The notes beneath the pieces were generated by a model. The model made no database searches. It saw only the letters and a list, made by a program, of their open reading frames with translations, and was not told the origin of the DNA. A program made the position numbers and the translations under genes. Below, piece after piece: positions 21,562 through 30,793 of a stretch of DNA of 64,000 nucleotides (positions within the stretch are counted from its first letter, which is position 1; each line of letters begins with the position of its first letter). Source of the DNA: JASGKO01 sp049840595 (GTDB taxonomy: Bacteria; Verrucomicrobiota; Verrucomicrobiia; Chthoniobacterales; Chthoniobacteraceae); contig JASGKO010000038.1 in NCBI GenBank assembly GCA_049840595.1, positions 1-64,000 on the forward strand, in the 5' to 3' direction.

Positions 21562-21660
21562 GGGGGGTTGTGTCCGGAAAAAAATACATTCCCCCCCACG
21601 CGTGCAATCCCGCCCACGCGTCATGCGCTTAACTCGTTGCGCAGCAACGACCAAGGCCGA

Positions 21661-22702
21661 TTAGACTCCACTGGCCAGCGCTTCCCGCACCGGCTCCGGC
21701 GTCACTTTGGGAGCGAGCCGGGCCGCAAGATCCTCCGCCAGCTTTCTTGCCACCGAGGTGCGCGAACGGTCCATGATGAAGACGTGCTTCGAGCGCTTGT
21801 CGAGCGGGTAAAGCACCACCTTCTCGCAGAGGAAACGGGTTTCGTGAGCCACCTTGTAGCCGGTGATATCCAGGGGCACGGCGATTTTCGCGAAGCCGCA
21901 CTTCCCGACAAAGTAAAGCTGGCTGCGGTCCTCCACCGTGGCCACGAGATGCCCATCGGCATTGGCCGGCAACTTCTTGCCCGCCGAAAGGCAGGGCACG
22001 GCCCAGGCGACTTTTTCATTGAGCAGGTTCAGCTTGTGAAAAAGGGCATCATGATCCGGGCTGAGCTGCGCGGGCAGCACCGGCTCGCCGTAGTCCGAGC
22101 GGGAGTTGAGCTTCCGCCAGGCCAGCCAGGCTTTCACCCGCACAGAGCGGAGAATCTTCGGTGCGAGATAAATGATCGCCGCCAGCGATGCGATCATCAG
22201 GATCATGAAAATGATCGGATGCGTATGCAGCAGGGCCAAACCACCGATCACCGTCGCGTCCTCAGTCACGCTCAGGGCGATGTTGGAAAAAGGCTCCGGC
22301 GAGCCATTCGCCAGCAGGCGGGTCCCGGCCTTGGCCGTATGGGTCACCAGCGTCACACTGCCAAAGAGCAGGCCGACGATGACGTCGAAGGTGGGATCGG
22401 GTTGCCCCAGCACTTTGATCGCCAGCATCGCACCACCGATCGGGCGAATGATCGTATGCACACTGTCCCAGAGCGAATCCACCCACGGCACTTTATCCGC
22501 AAAAAACTCGAAGCCCATACAGCACGCCAGCAATGGCCACGATGGCTGGATCCCCCAGCACCGCGAGATCGTGATAGCGATCGGCCAGGGCAAGCCAGTG
22601 CTGATTGATCGCCAGCCCCGTGACGAAGACCGTGAGGTAGAGATTCAAGCCGGAGAGACCGGCCAGCCCTAGCGCGACGGCGAGTTGCTGTAGCGTATCC
22701 AT
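21661..22702 (-). CDS. DUF4126 family membrane protein with C-terminal extension, one frameshift
   Basis: The N-terminal piece (MDTLQQLAVALGLAGLSGLN, LYLTVFVTGLAINQHWLAL) and the following frame (FFADKVPWVDSLWDSVHTI, GLLFGSVTLVTHTAKAG) together make a DUF4126 domain with four to five membrane segments. They are split by one frame change near 22500-22530, probably an indel. After a last membrane helix (HPIIFMILMIASLAAIIYL) there is a soluble domain of about 150 residues (from SDYGEPVLPAQLSPD) that I do not recognise. The function of DUF4126 is unknown. Confidence 0.78.
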
Positions 22703-22923
22703 GTCTGAATGGTGGTAATAATTTTCGTTTTGTCAAACCGGCTTCTTTTTTTGAAACCGGCATGAATCTGACGGGCACGGAGGAACGTTATTCAATACCG
22801 ATGAAGTTTTTACGAGCGAAATACCCGCCAAAATACCCGCCTTTTCGATTCAATTTTACTCGACGGCCTTGCGCTTAGCATGCAAGTAGCTTTAAGGATA
22901 CATTACACGGACTACAGACCTAC

Positions 22924-25900
22924 ATGTCATTTCTGAGCAGGTTCATTAAAAAAGCCCCGGACTCCCCCAGCACGGAGGACCATTCCCCCGCCCCTCAAAA
23001 TCCCCCTGCCAGCACTGAACTTCCTTCTGCGCTTCCCGCACCGCGTCCGGCAGCCCCTCCTCCAACCACCACCCCGGCCTGGCACTCGCGCTCCGGGGAA
23101 AAACCCGCTCCCACCAGGGCGGAAGGTCTTGGCCAGGAAAAGATCGCCGTCGAGATCAGTGACATTCTAGCCAAAGTTCCGGCCAATCTTTTAAAACCCG
23201 GCCCGCATGATGAAAACCAGAAGATCTGGTTTCGCGTGAACGATTTGATGGCCAAGATCGCCGAGGGCAAGCCGACCATGTCGCTTTCCTACCTGGCCCA
23301 GTTGTGTCCGGAGATTTTCAAGGAGCCAATCACGCCGGAAAACGACGCGGAGATTTATTTCCCCTGGCACAAGATGGCCTCCAAGCTCCGCGAGGCGCTG
23401 CCTTCTCCCGGTCGCCCGGATGGCAGCGCGGAAGCCCCGGCGGTCACCGTTCCACCAAAGGCCAAGCGTTCGATCGCTTTTGGCGCTACCGAACCGGAAT
23501 CCACCGTCACCAAGGAAACCGAGGCCGCCAAGGGCTGGCAGTCGCAGGATATAGAGCAGTTGGTGCAATCGCTGAACCGCGATCTGGAGAACACCAAAAA
23601 GCAGCGCGACGAGCTGCAAAAGCAACTGGAGACCTCCAAAACGTCCCTGGAAGAGGAAATCACGCGACTCAAAGGCGAGTTGGAAAAGAGCGAGGGCGAA
23701 CAGAAAAGACTCACCGAAGCCGTCTCGCAGGCAAGCGATTCCGCCCAGCAGCTCGACAGCCTTGGCCAGGCCAAAGCCAGCCTTGAGAAAGAGGTCGCGA
23801 TCCTCAAGGGCCAGCTCCAGGAGGCAACGACCGCCCACCAGAAGCTCAGCGAGGAATCCATGCAAAAAGTCGCCGCCGGCAGCTCCGCGGCCCAGCAGTT
23901 GCATGAATCGAAGACCGCGTTGGAAACGGAAGTTGCCGCGCTGAAGCAGCAACTCACCGACGCCCAGGCCAGACACCAGCAACTGGCTGATGATTTCGGC
24001 AAGGCGGTGGACGAAAAGACCGCCAGTGCCCGCCAGCTCACGGAAGCAAAGTCCGCGCAGGAACATGAGACCATCGCGCTGAAACAACAGCTGGAGGAGG
24101 CTAAAAAGTCTCACCAGCAAGTCGCCGACGAACTGGCGAAGCTGAAAGAAGCCCAGTCCACCCTTTCCCAAAAAAGCCAGAGTGAACTTGGCGACCGGCA
24201 GAAGGCACTCGAAACTGCCCTGCAGGAGCTTTCCAAGGCCAAAAACGACCTCGCCGCCAATCAAAAGCAGGCCGATGGCCAGGGCAAGGAACTCGCCACC
24301 GCCCAGGAGCAACTCACCAAGGCCCGCCATGAACTGGCCGAACTGCAAAAGACGCACACCAGCGCCCTGGCCGAGGCAGAGAAATCCAAGGCCAGCGCCA
24401 GCCAGACCGTGCAGTCCGAAACGGCCCAGCTCCGTGAGTCCCTCGCCGCCAAGACGAAGGAAATCGCCACCCATGCGGAAAAGGTCAGCACGCTCCATAC
24501 GGAACTCGCCCGCCTGAAGGAGGATCACGAAACCGCCAGGAAAACCGCCGCCGAGTCCCATCAAAAGGCGATCACGGCGATCACGGCGGAGCGCGATCAA
24601 CTTGCCGCCGACAAGGCCCGCCTGAGTGCCATTCCCACGCAAAAAAGCGAGATGGAGTTCAAGCTCAAGGCCCTCGCCCGCGAGCGCGATCACGCCTCGG
24701 CCGAGCGGGACAAGGCGGCGCAGGCTGCCCAGGAGGCCAGCACCGCTCATGCCGCAAAGCTGGCGGAGATCGAGACCGCCCTCAAAGCTTCCGAGGAGTC
24801 GAAAAAGCAACTCGAAACGGAATTTTCCGAAGCAAAGCAAGGCCACGAGAAGCAGCTTCAATTTCTCAGCTCCGCCCACGATGAGGTGACCGGACATCGG
24901 CTCCATCTGGAAAGGGCCGCCACTGCGACCGAGACCGCTCACAAAGGCGAGATCGAAAAGCAGGCCGCCGTCTTCCGCGCCCAGGTGGCCGGACTGGAAA
25001 GCAAGCTCACCGAGACCGGCTCCAAACTGACCAGCCGTGAGAAGGAGCTGGAATCCCTGCAAAAGCAATCGCTGGGACTCAAATCCATTGAGGCCGCGCT
25101 GGCTGAAATGACCCTTTCCCGCGATGGCTTGCAAGCGAAGTTCAACCAGCTGCAAAGCGAGCATAGCAGCCTGAGTTCGAAGTCCACCACCGATGCCAAA
25201 CAGGCCGCCAGTCTTCATGCCGAGACGGAACGTCTGCGCAACGAGGTCACGAAGCACTCTCAACAGATGCAGGCGACCAGGGGCGAACTCGAAACAGCCA
25301 CCAAAAAGCTCGCCGAAACAGAAAGCAAGTTGACCGGGGTCACCGGTGAACTGGACAAACACCGCGCCGAAGCCGGGCAACAGGCCCAATCACTGGTCGG
25401 CGAACGCGAAGAAGCCAAAAAACAACTCATCGCCCTGCAACAGGAATCCGCAAAATTGCGGACCGAGATTGCGCAAATTCCCACCCTCAAAGGCGACTTG
25501 GAGAAGGCCAGTGGTGAAGTCACGCGCGTCACCAGCGAACATGCTGAGACGAAGAAGCAACTCGCAACCCTGCAGGAAGAAGCGGGCAAACTGCGCACCG
25601 ACGTCGCTCAGATCCCCGCGCTTAATAACGATCTGGAAAAAACCCGCGGGGAGGCAACCCGCGTGGCCAGTGAGCACGAGACCGCCAAACGACAGCTCGC
25701 CGCCTTGCAGGACGAAGCCGGCAAGCTGCGCACCGATGCCACTCTGGTTCCAAATCTGATGAAGGAACTGGAGACCGCCCGTGAAGAAGCGACCCGCATC
25801 TCCGGGGAATTGGAAAAAAACCGGACCGAGGGGTTACAGCGCGTCCAAGCCATTAGTGGTGAATATGACGCGGCCAAGCGCCAGCTGGCGGCCCTCCAGG

Positions 25901-26625
25901 AAGAGGCCGGCAAACTACGTGCGGAAGCAGCCCTCGTCCCCAATTTGAAAAAGGAGCTGGGGCAAGCTCAGGCTGAAACGACCCGCATCTCCAGTGAAGG
26001 CGAAACCCTGAAGGGGCAGTTGCAAACCATGCGCGGCGAATTGCAGAAGGCAGGCGAGGAAAAGCTGGCTGGGGCCGATTCCTTCTCGAAGGAGCGCGAA
26101 ACGCTAACCACCCAGGCCAAAGAGCAGACCGGACAATTCGAACAGCAGATTGCCGCACTCAAAACCGAGCTGGAGCAGGCGAAACAGGCCACTTCCGAAG
26201 CGGTAAAACAGCATGAAAATGAGTTGCTGCGAATCCGTGAAGAAAATGCCGCTTCCGCGAAGACTCAGGAAAAGCAGCTTTCCGCCGAACGCGCCGAGTT
26301 GCAGTCCACCCACGACACCCTGGCCGGTGAGCATGCGAAACTGCAGGCCACCCACGAGGGATTGCAGGCGGAATTCGAAAAGCTGAAGGAGAAGCTCGCT
26401 GGTTTCGAAAAACCGACCCCCGCCCCGGCTCCCAAGGAACCCACAGTCACCGTGGTGGAGACCACCGTCGAGAAAGTCGTCGAGCCCGCGCCGCAACCGG
26501 TGGCCCCCGCTGCTCCAGTAGCCCCGCAAGTCAGCATCGAAGTCGCGCCTCCGTTCGTCCCGCTCTTCCGTCCTCCGCCACCTCGTCCCATGGCCGTCCC
26601 ACCGCCCCCCGTGCGCACCGCCTGA
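22924..26625 (+). CDS. Giant coiled-coil protein with Pro-rich ends, unknown function
   Basis: The 1233-residue protein has no signal peptide or membrane segment. Residues 1-65 are Pro-rich and disordered. About 70-165 is a folded domain (ISDILAKVPANLLKPG ... IYFPWHKMASKLREALP). About 205-1165 is nearly uninterrupted coiled coil rich in E, K, Q, A and L, with internal repetition (LAALQEEAGKLRTDV-like units recur every ~45 residues from about 860 to 1020). The tail is Pro/Val-rich (PPFVPLFRPPPPRPMAVPPP). The layout resembles bacterial cytoskeletal or scaffold proteins, but I see no named family. It is transcribed alone, after an AT-rich 220-bp gap and before a 578-bp repeat-bearing gap. Confidence 0.85.
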   Translation: MSFLSRFIKKAPDSPSTEDHSPAPQNPPASTELPSALPAPRPAAPPPTTTPAWHSRSGEKPAPTRAEGLGQEKIAVEISDILAKVPANLLKPGPHDENQKIWFRVNDLMAKIAEGKPTMSLSYLAQLCPEIFKEPITPENDAEIYFPWHKMASKLREALPSPGRPDGSAEAPAVTVPPKAKRSIAFGATEPESTVTKETEAAKGWQSQDIEQLVQSLNRDLENTKKQRDELQKQLETSKTSLEEEITRLKGELEKSEGEQKRLTEAVSQASDSAQQLDSLGQAKASLEKEVAILKGQLQEATTAHQKLSEESMQKVAAGSSAAQQLHESKTALETEVAALKQQLTDAQARHQQLADDFGKAVDEKTASARQLTEAKSAQEHETIALKQQLEEAKKSHQQVADELAKLKEAQSTLSQKSQSELGDRQKALETALQELSKAKNDLAANQKQADGQGKELATAQEQLTKARHELAELQKTHTSALAEAEKSKASASQTVQSETAQLRESLAAKTKEIATHAEKVSTLHTELARLKEDHETARKTAAESHQKAITAITAERDQLAADKARLSAIPTQKSEMEFKLKALARERDHASAERDKAAQAAQEASTAHAAKLAEIETALKASEESKKQLETEFSEAKQGHEKQLQFLSSAHDEVTGHRLHLERAATATETAHKGEIEKQAAVFRAQVAGLESKLTETGSKLTSREKELESLQKQSLGLKSIEAALAEMTLSRDGLQAKFNQLQSEHSSLSSKSTTDAKQAASLHAETERLRNEVTKHSQQMQATRGELETATKKLAETESKLTGVTGELDKHRAEAGQQAQSLVGEREEAKKQLIALQQESAKLRTEIAQIPTLKGDLEKASGEVTRVTSEHAETKKQLATLQEEAGKLRTDVAQIPALNNDLEKTRGEATRVASEHETAKRQLAALQDEAGKLRTDATLVPNLMKELETAREEATRISGELEKNRTEGLQRVQAISGEYDAAKRQLAALQEEAGKLRAEAALVPNLKKELGQAQAETTRISSEGETLKGQLQTMRGELQKAGEEKLAGADSFSKERETLTTQAKEQTGQFEQQIAALKTELEQAKQATSEAVKQHENELLRIREENAASAKTQEKQLSAERAELQSTHDTLAGEHAKLQATHEGLQAEFEKLKEKLAGFEKPTPAPAPKEPTVTVVETTVEKVVEPAPQPVAPAAPVAPQVSIEVAPPFVPLFRPPPPRPMAVPPPPVRTA

Positions 26626-26727
26626 TTTCTTTCACCGCCGAGGCGCGGAGACGCAGAGGTTTTTAACCACGAAGGGCACGTAGAAGAGCCATCGAAATAG
26701 ACGTAACAGGCGAAAAGGGTTGCGCCG

Positions 26728-26806
26728 TCGGCTGCAATCCTCGTGCTCCCTCCAAAATGTCACCCCGAGCGAAGCCGAGGGGCCTCAAATTTTTCTGCGC
26801 AGGGAA
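26728..26806. repeat. Dispersed repeat (TGTCACCCCGAGCGAAG type), copy 2
   Basis: This copy is compact: GCAATCCTCGTGCTCCC, TCCAAAATGTCACCCCGAGC, then GAAGCCGAGGGGCC and TCAAATTTTTCTGCGCAGGG. It matches blocks at 13519-13575 and 13632-13659 in the same orientation with few mismatches. Confidence 0.7.
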
Positions 26807-26958
26807 AGCGCAGCAATTCCCGGCGGCAACGAAGCACCATCAAGACTCTTCGTGAACTCCTCGTGAGCAAACTGCAGTTTGTTCACGCACTTGTTCCGGC
26901 AACTGCAGTTGCCCCTGCGTCTCGGTCGATTGCATAAAAAGCAGCCCGCCACCCCCGC

Positions 26959-27012
26959 GCCTCGTTCCCACTCTCCGAGTGGGAACGCACCTGTCCGCGA
27001 CACTCCGTGTCT
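26959..27012 (-). repeat. Palindromic GTTCCCAC...GTGGGAAC repeat, copy 1
   Basis: On the minus strand this reads GACACGGAGTGTCGCGGACA, then GGTGCGTTCCCACTCGGAGA and GTGGGAACGAGG. It is nearly identical to 60437-60491 on the plus strand. It holds two small palindromes (GACACGGAGTGTC and TTCCCACTCGGAGAGTGGGAA). Confidence 0.75.
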
Positions 27013-27123
27013 CCCCATAGCGACCACAAATTAATTTCAACCTGTTAAACAACCAAAAACGCAGACTTTCACCAACCATTCCTCACCCTTCGAATATTTT
27101 TTTGTCCCCCAAAGTGAGGACTT

Positions 27124-27139
27124 TGTGAAATTTTTCACA
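27124..27139. promoter_or_regulatory. CRP/FNR-type palindrome upstream of nuoD
   Basis: TGTGAAATTTTTCACA fits the CRP consensus TGTGA-N6-TCACA exactly and lies 65 bp before the nuoD ATG, in the AT-rich end of the gap. The sequence match is direct. That a CRP/FNR-family protein binds here in this organism is inference. No regulator gene of that family is seen nearby apart from a cNMP-binding domain fused to a reductase at 57717. Confidence 0.5.
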
Positions 27140-27203
27140 ACTTCCGCTTGCCTTCAAAGCGCGTTCGCCGCTAAGCTTCCCGTAGATCAGCCCATTCCCT
27201 CAA

Positions 27204-28460
27204 ATGGCTACTACCACCCAAGAATACCAAGCGGCCGACACTCTGGCGAAGACGGCGCAAAATCTGGAACAAATCGGCAGCACCACCGATTTGCTCGGCG
27301 AAAAATTGGTCCTGAACATGGGCCCCCAGCATCCGGCCACGCACGGCGTGCTGCGCATTCTGCTGGAACTCGATGGCGAGTTGATTACCAAGGCCATGCC
27401 CGACGTGGGCTACCTGCATCGCGGCGATGAAAAGATCGCCGAGAACATGCAATACAACCAGTTCATCCCCTACACCGATCGACTGGACTACCTCGCCCCG
27501 CTCGCGAATAACGTGGCCTACGCCCTCGCGGTGGAAAAGCTGATGGGATGGGAGCTGCCTCCACGCGGAAAAGCGATCCGCGTCATTTGCTGCGAGCTCG
27601 CCCGCATCTCCGCCCACCTGCTCGGCCTCGGCGCCTTCGCGATGGATACCGGCGCAATGACGGTCTTTCTCTACACCTTCACTCAGCGCGAAAAAATCTA
27701 CAACCTGTGCGAGCAGCTCACCGGGGCCCGCTTTACCACCAGTTACACCCGCATCGGTGGTCAGATCCGCGATCTCTCGGACACTTTTATTTCGATGCTG
27801 AAAAGCTTTCTCACCGACTTCATCCCGGTGGTGAATGAGGTGGACGGCTTGCTCACCCGCAACCGCATTTTCGTCGAACGCACCAAGGACATCGCGGTAA
27901 TTACCAAGGAAATGGCGATCAGCTACGGCCTCTCCGGCCCGAACCTGCGCGGCTCTGGCATCGAACACGATCTCCGCAGGAAAACGCCTTATCTCGATTA
28001 CGAAAAATACGACTTCGAAATCCCCGTCGGCACGGTTGGCGATGCCTATGATCGCTACCTCGTGCGCCTGGAAGAAATGCGGCAGAGCGTGCGCATCCTC
28101 TGGCAGGCACTCGACAAGCTGCCTGACGGTCCAATCAATGTGGACAGTCCAAAAAACTTTCCCCCGCCCAAGACCCAGGTGCTGACGAAGATGGAGGAAC
28201 TCATCCACCATTTCATCGTGCATACCGAAGGCATCAACGCCCCGCCCGGAGAAATCTACTTCGGCGCGGAAAATCCGAAGGGCGAGCTCGGCTTTTACAT
28301 CAACAGCAAAGGCGGCGGAACTCCGCACCGGCTCAAGATTCGCGCCCCCTCGTTTGTGAATCTGAGCGTGCTTGAAGCCATCCTGCCCGGCCATACGATG
28401 GGCGATACCGTCGCGGTGCTCGGATCGCTGGATTTCGTGATGGGAGAAAGCGATCGATGA
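27204..28460 (+). CDS. nuoD: NADH-quinone oxidoreductase subunit D
   Basis: NuoD (49-kDa subunit) lines the quinone site in the peripheral arm of complex I. The 418-residue protein has the family start LVLNMGPQHPATHGVLRILL (quinone-site His in HPATHG), YLHRGDEKIAENM, and ends with VLGSLDFVMGESDR, typical of complete NuoD. It is not fused to NuoC. It is the first nuo gene here: upstream is an intergenic region and then an unrelated gene, so nuoA, nuoB and nuoC must be encoded elsewhere. A lipoprotein gene overlaps its stop by 4 bp. Confidence 0.96.
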   Translation: MATTTQEYQAADTLAKTAQNLEQIGSTTDLLGEKLVLNMGPQHPATHGVLRILLELDGELITKAMPDVGYLHRGDEKIAENMQYNQFIPYTDRLDYLAPLANNVAYALAVEKLMGWELPPRGKAIRVICCELARISAHLLGLGAFAMDTGAMTVFLYTFTQREKIYNLCEQLTGARFTTSYTRIGGQIRDLSDTFISMLKSFLTDFIPVVNEVDGLLTRNRIFVERTKDIAVITKEMAISYGLSGPNLRGSGIEHDLRRKTPYLDYEKYDFEIPVGTVGDAYDRYLVRLEEMRQSVRILWQALDKLPDGPINVDSPKNFPPPKTQVLTKMEELIHHFIVHTEGINAPPGEIYFGAENPKGELGFYINSKGGGTPHRLKIRAPSFVNLSVLEAILPGHTMGDTVAVLGSLDFVMGESDR

Positions 28461-28786
28461 AACTCTCCGGTCTGCCCATTCTCAGCTCCCTCCTCTTGCT
28501 GGCCGCCTGCAACCGCAGCGTGACCAATGCCAATCTCCACGAGGTGCAGCCGGACATGAGCACCAAGGAAGTGGAATCCATCCTGGGACAGCCGGTCAAA
28601 GTCCAGCAGGACGTGGCGTTGAAGACCGAGGAGACCGTGAGCCTGCCCGTCACCAAGTATGTGTATGAGCAGAATGGCCGGACGGTGACGCTGACCTTTG
28701 TCGAAGACCATCTGGCCGAGGATGGCATCGACGGAACTTTTCAACCGGAAGCAAAGCCGGAACCCAAGAAACAACCGAGTAAATGA
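28457..28786 (+). CDS. Small lipoprotein, BamE/SmpA-like fold
   Basis: The 109-residue protein has a lipoprotein signal peptide with lipobox LAAC (Cys at about residue 18). It is followed by a compact domain with MSTKEVESILGQPVKV, the helix-turn pattern 'M-s-x-x-e-v-x-x-i-l-G-x-P' of BamE/SmpA-type lipoproteins, and strands TKYVYEQNGRTVTLTF. The tail is Lys/Pro-rich. The gene lies inside the complex I operon, overlapping nuoD by ATGA and ending 3 bp before nuoEF. It should therefore be made with complex I, although no complex I role is known for such proteins. Confidence 0.75.
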   Translation: MKLSGLPILSSLLLLAACNRSVTNANLHEVQPDMSTKEVESILGQPVKVQQDVALKTEETVSLPVTKYVYEQNGRTVTLTFVEDHLAEDGIDGTFQPEAKPEPKKQPSK

Positions 28787-28789
28787 GCC

Positions 28790-30784
28790 ATGCAAATCCC
28801 CCCTGCTCTCGAATCCAAGGTTGCCGAGGCAATTTCCCATTACCCGGTATCCAAGCGTAGCGCCACGCTGCCGCTGCTGCACCTGTTTCAGGAGCACTTC
28901 GGCTGGATTAGCGAGGATTCAATTCGCTGGATCGCCGAACGGCTCGAGCTCCCGCCGATCAACGTGCTGGAGCTGGTCACGTTCTACCCCATGTTCCGCC
29001 GTGAACCGGCGGGCCAGCGCCACATCCGCGTCTGCCGCACGCTTTCCTGTTCCCTGGCCGGCAGCTATGAGCTGAAGGAACGGGTCGCCCAGGCCGCCGG
29101 CATCGATCTGCGGAAGTGGGAGGCGGACAACCATCATCACGCCAATCCCGAGCATGGCAACCCAATCGCGGTCAGCGCCGATGGCAAATACAGCATCGAG
29201 TTCGTCGAATGCCTCGCCAGTTGCGGCAGTGCGCCCGTCGCGATGGTGGACGATCTGTTCAAGGAAAACATCAAGCTCGAAGAGGCGGCGGAATTACTGA
29301 AGCTGGAAAAATCCGACGCCACCCTGCCCAGAATCCTCCCGCCACATGCGAAGGAAACGCGGCTCGTTTTCAAGCACATCGACGAAGACGGCTACACGAA
29401 CGACATCGACTGCTACCTCAAGCACGACGGCTACGCGCAGTTGAAAAAGGCGCTCACCATGACGCCCGAGTCGATCGTGGACGAGGTGAAAAAATCCGGC
29501 CTGCGTGGACGCGGCGGCGCGGGCTTTCCCTGCGGCGTGAAGTGGGGCTTCATCAAGCGCGGCGGTCCGAAACCCACCTACCTCATCTGCAACGCCGACG
29601 AATCGGAACCCGGCACTTTCAAAGACCGCTACATCATTCACCAGGACCCGCATCAGCTCATCGAGGGCATGATCATCTCGTGCTTCGCGGTCGGGGCCAA
29701 CCTCGCCTACATCTACATCCGCGGCGAGTTCCCCGAAGGCGCACAGATTCTCGAAAAAGCCCTCGCTGAAGCCCGTGCCAAAGGCTTCCTTGGCAAAAAC
29801 ATTCTCGGCTCCGGTTTCGATCTCGATCTCTTCGTCCATCGCGGCGCAGGTGCCTACATCTGCGGCGAAGAAACCGGCCTCATCGAGTCGTTGGAAGGCA
29901 AGCGCGCCTATCCGCGGATCAAGCCCCCTTACTTCCCCGCCGTCCTCGGGCTCTACATGTGCCCCACGATTGTAAACAACGTGGAAACCCTCTGCGACGT
30001 GAAGCACATCCTTGCGATGGGCGGCGGCGCGGAATATGCGAAGCTCGGCAAGCCGAACAACACCGGCACCCGCATTCTTTGCGTCAGCGGCGATGTGCAG
30101 AAGCCCGGCTACTACGAGGTCGAAGTCGGCTCGCTCACCATGGGCGAACTCCTGAACGACGTCTGCGGCGGTATGAAGCCCGGGCGCAAGCTGAAGGCGG
30201 TCATTCCCGGCGGCTCCTCCGCCAAGGTGCTGCGCGCCGGCGAACGCTACAAGATCAAGAGCAAGCAGGCCGATGGCTCGATGGCGGAAAACGAGATCGG
30301 CCTCGAAGACATCCCGATGGATTTCGACACCATGGCCGCCTGCGGCTCGATGGCTGGCTCCGGCGGCGTGATCGTGATGGACGACTCCCGCGACATGGTG
30401 GAGACGCTCAACAACATCAACCAATTCTACGCCCACGAATCCTGCGGCCAGTGCACCCCCTGCCGCGAAGGTGCGCAATGGATGCGCAAAATCACCGACC
30501 GCATTCTCGAAGGTGGCGGCACCGAGGCCGATCCGAAAAAGCTGGTCGCCGTCGCCGACAACATCGCGGGCCGCACCATCTGCGCCTTCGGCGAAGCCTG
30601 CTCCTGGCCGACGCAAAGCTTCGTCGCCAAGTTCCCCGAAGAATTCTCCGCTAAATCCACCAAACCGGTTCCCCCGCCGATGCCGCCTGAATACACCCGC
30701 GAGGAGGTAATCGAGCACGAGAAAATCGAAACCATCCCGGGCGCAAGAAACGGCGGAGTAATGGCCCCCGCCGCAACGAAATAA
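28790..30784 (+). CDS. nuoE/nuoF: NADH-quinone oxidoreductase, fused NuoE-NuoF subunit
   Basis: One 664-residue frame encodes both electron-input subunits of complex I. Residues 1-170 are NuoE with the [2Fe-2S] ligands in CRTLSC (Cys82, Cys87) and CLASC (Cys141, Cys145). From about residue 187 (KETRLVFKHIDEDGYTNDI) it is NuoF: FMN/NADH site GLRGRGGAGFPCGVKWGF, GAGAYICGEETGLIESLEG, and [4Fe-4S] ligands SCGQCTPC (Cys552, 555, 558) plus Cys598 in TICAFGEAC. The two parts are normally separate genes. An out-of-frame ATG sits at the junction (29346), where a stand-alone NuoF would begin. A single indel there would not give NuoE its own stop, so I favour a real fusion. Confidence 0.92.
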   Translation: MQIPPALESKVAEAISHYPVSKRSATLPLLHLFQEHFGWISEDSIRWIAERLELPPINVLELVTFYPMFRREPAGQRHIRVCRTLSCSLAGSYELKERVAQAAGIDLRKWEADNHHHANPEHGNPIAVSADGKYSIEFVECLASCGSAPVAMVDDLFKENIKLEEAAELLKLEKSDATLPRILPPHAKETRLVFKHIDEDGYTNDIDCYLKHDGYAQLKKALTMTPESIVDEVKKSGLRGRGGAGFPCGVKWGFIKRGGPKPTYLICNADESEPGTFKDRYIIHQDPHQLIEGMIISCFAVGANLAYIYIRGEFPEGAQILEKALAEARAKGFLGKNILGSGFDLDLFVHRGAGAYICGEETGLIESLEGKRAYPRIKPPYFPAVLGLYMCPTIVNNVETLCDVKHILAMGGGAEYAKLGKPNNTGTRILCVSGDVQKPGYYEVEVGSLTMGELLNDVCGGMKPGRKLKAVIPGGSSAKVLRAGERYKIKSKQADGSMAENEIGLEDIPMDFDTMAACGSMAGSGGVIVMDDSRDMVETLNNINQFYAHESCGQCTPCREGAQWMRKITDRILEGGGTEADPKKLVAVADNIAGRTICAFGEACSWPTQSFVAKFPEEFSAKSTKPVPPPMPPEYTREEVIEHEKIETIPGARNGGVMAPAATK

Positions 30785-30793
30785 CTCACCACC

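Larger units (their letters stand above)
26626..27203. other. 578-bp intergenic region: repeats and nuo promoter region
   Basis: The region carries three repeat types in a row: CACCGCCGAGGCGCGGAG (26631), the GAGCGAAG element (26728-26806), and the palindromic GGGAACG element (26959-27012). It ends with an AT-rich stretch (27030-27140) that holds a TGTGA-N6-TCACA palindrome before nuoD. Short open frames in it read the repeats and are not called. Confidence 0.65.

Noticed and set aside
23191..25389. 732-residue Leu/Gly/Phe-rich open frame antisense to the coiled-coil gene
   Set aside because: Its composition is the complement of E/K/Q/A codons; there is no independent support.
29346..30784. 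Separate nuoF starting at ATG 29346
   Set aside because: This ATG is in a different frame from all NuoF motifs; using it would need an inserted base, and NuoE would still lack a stop.
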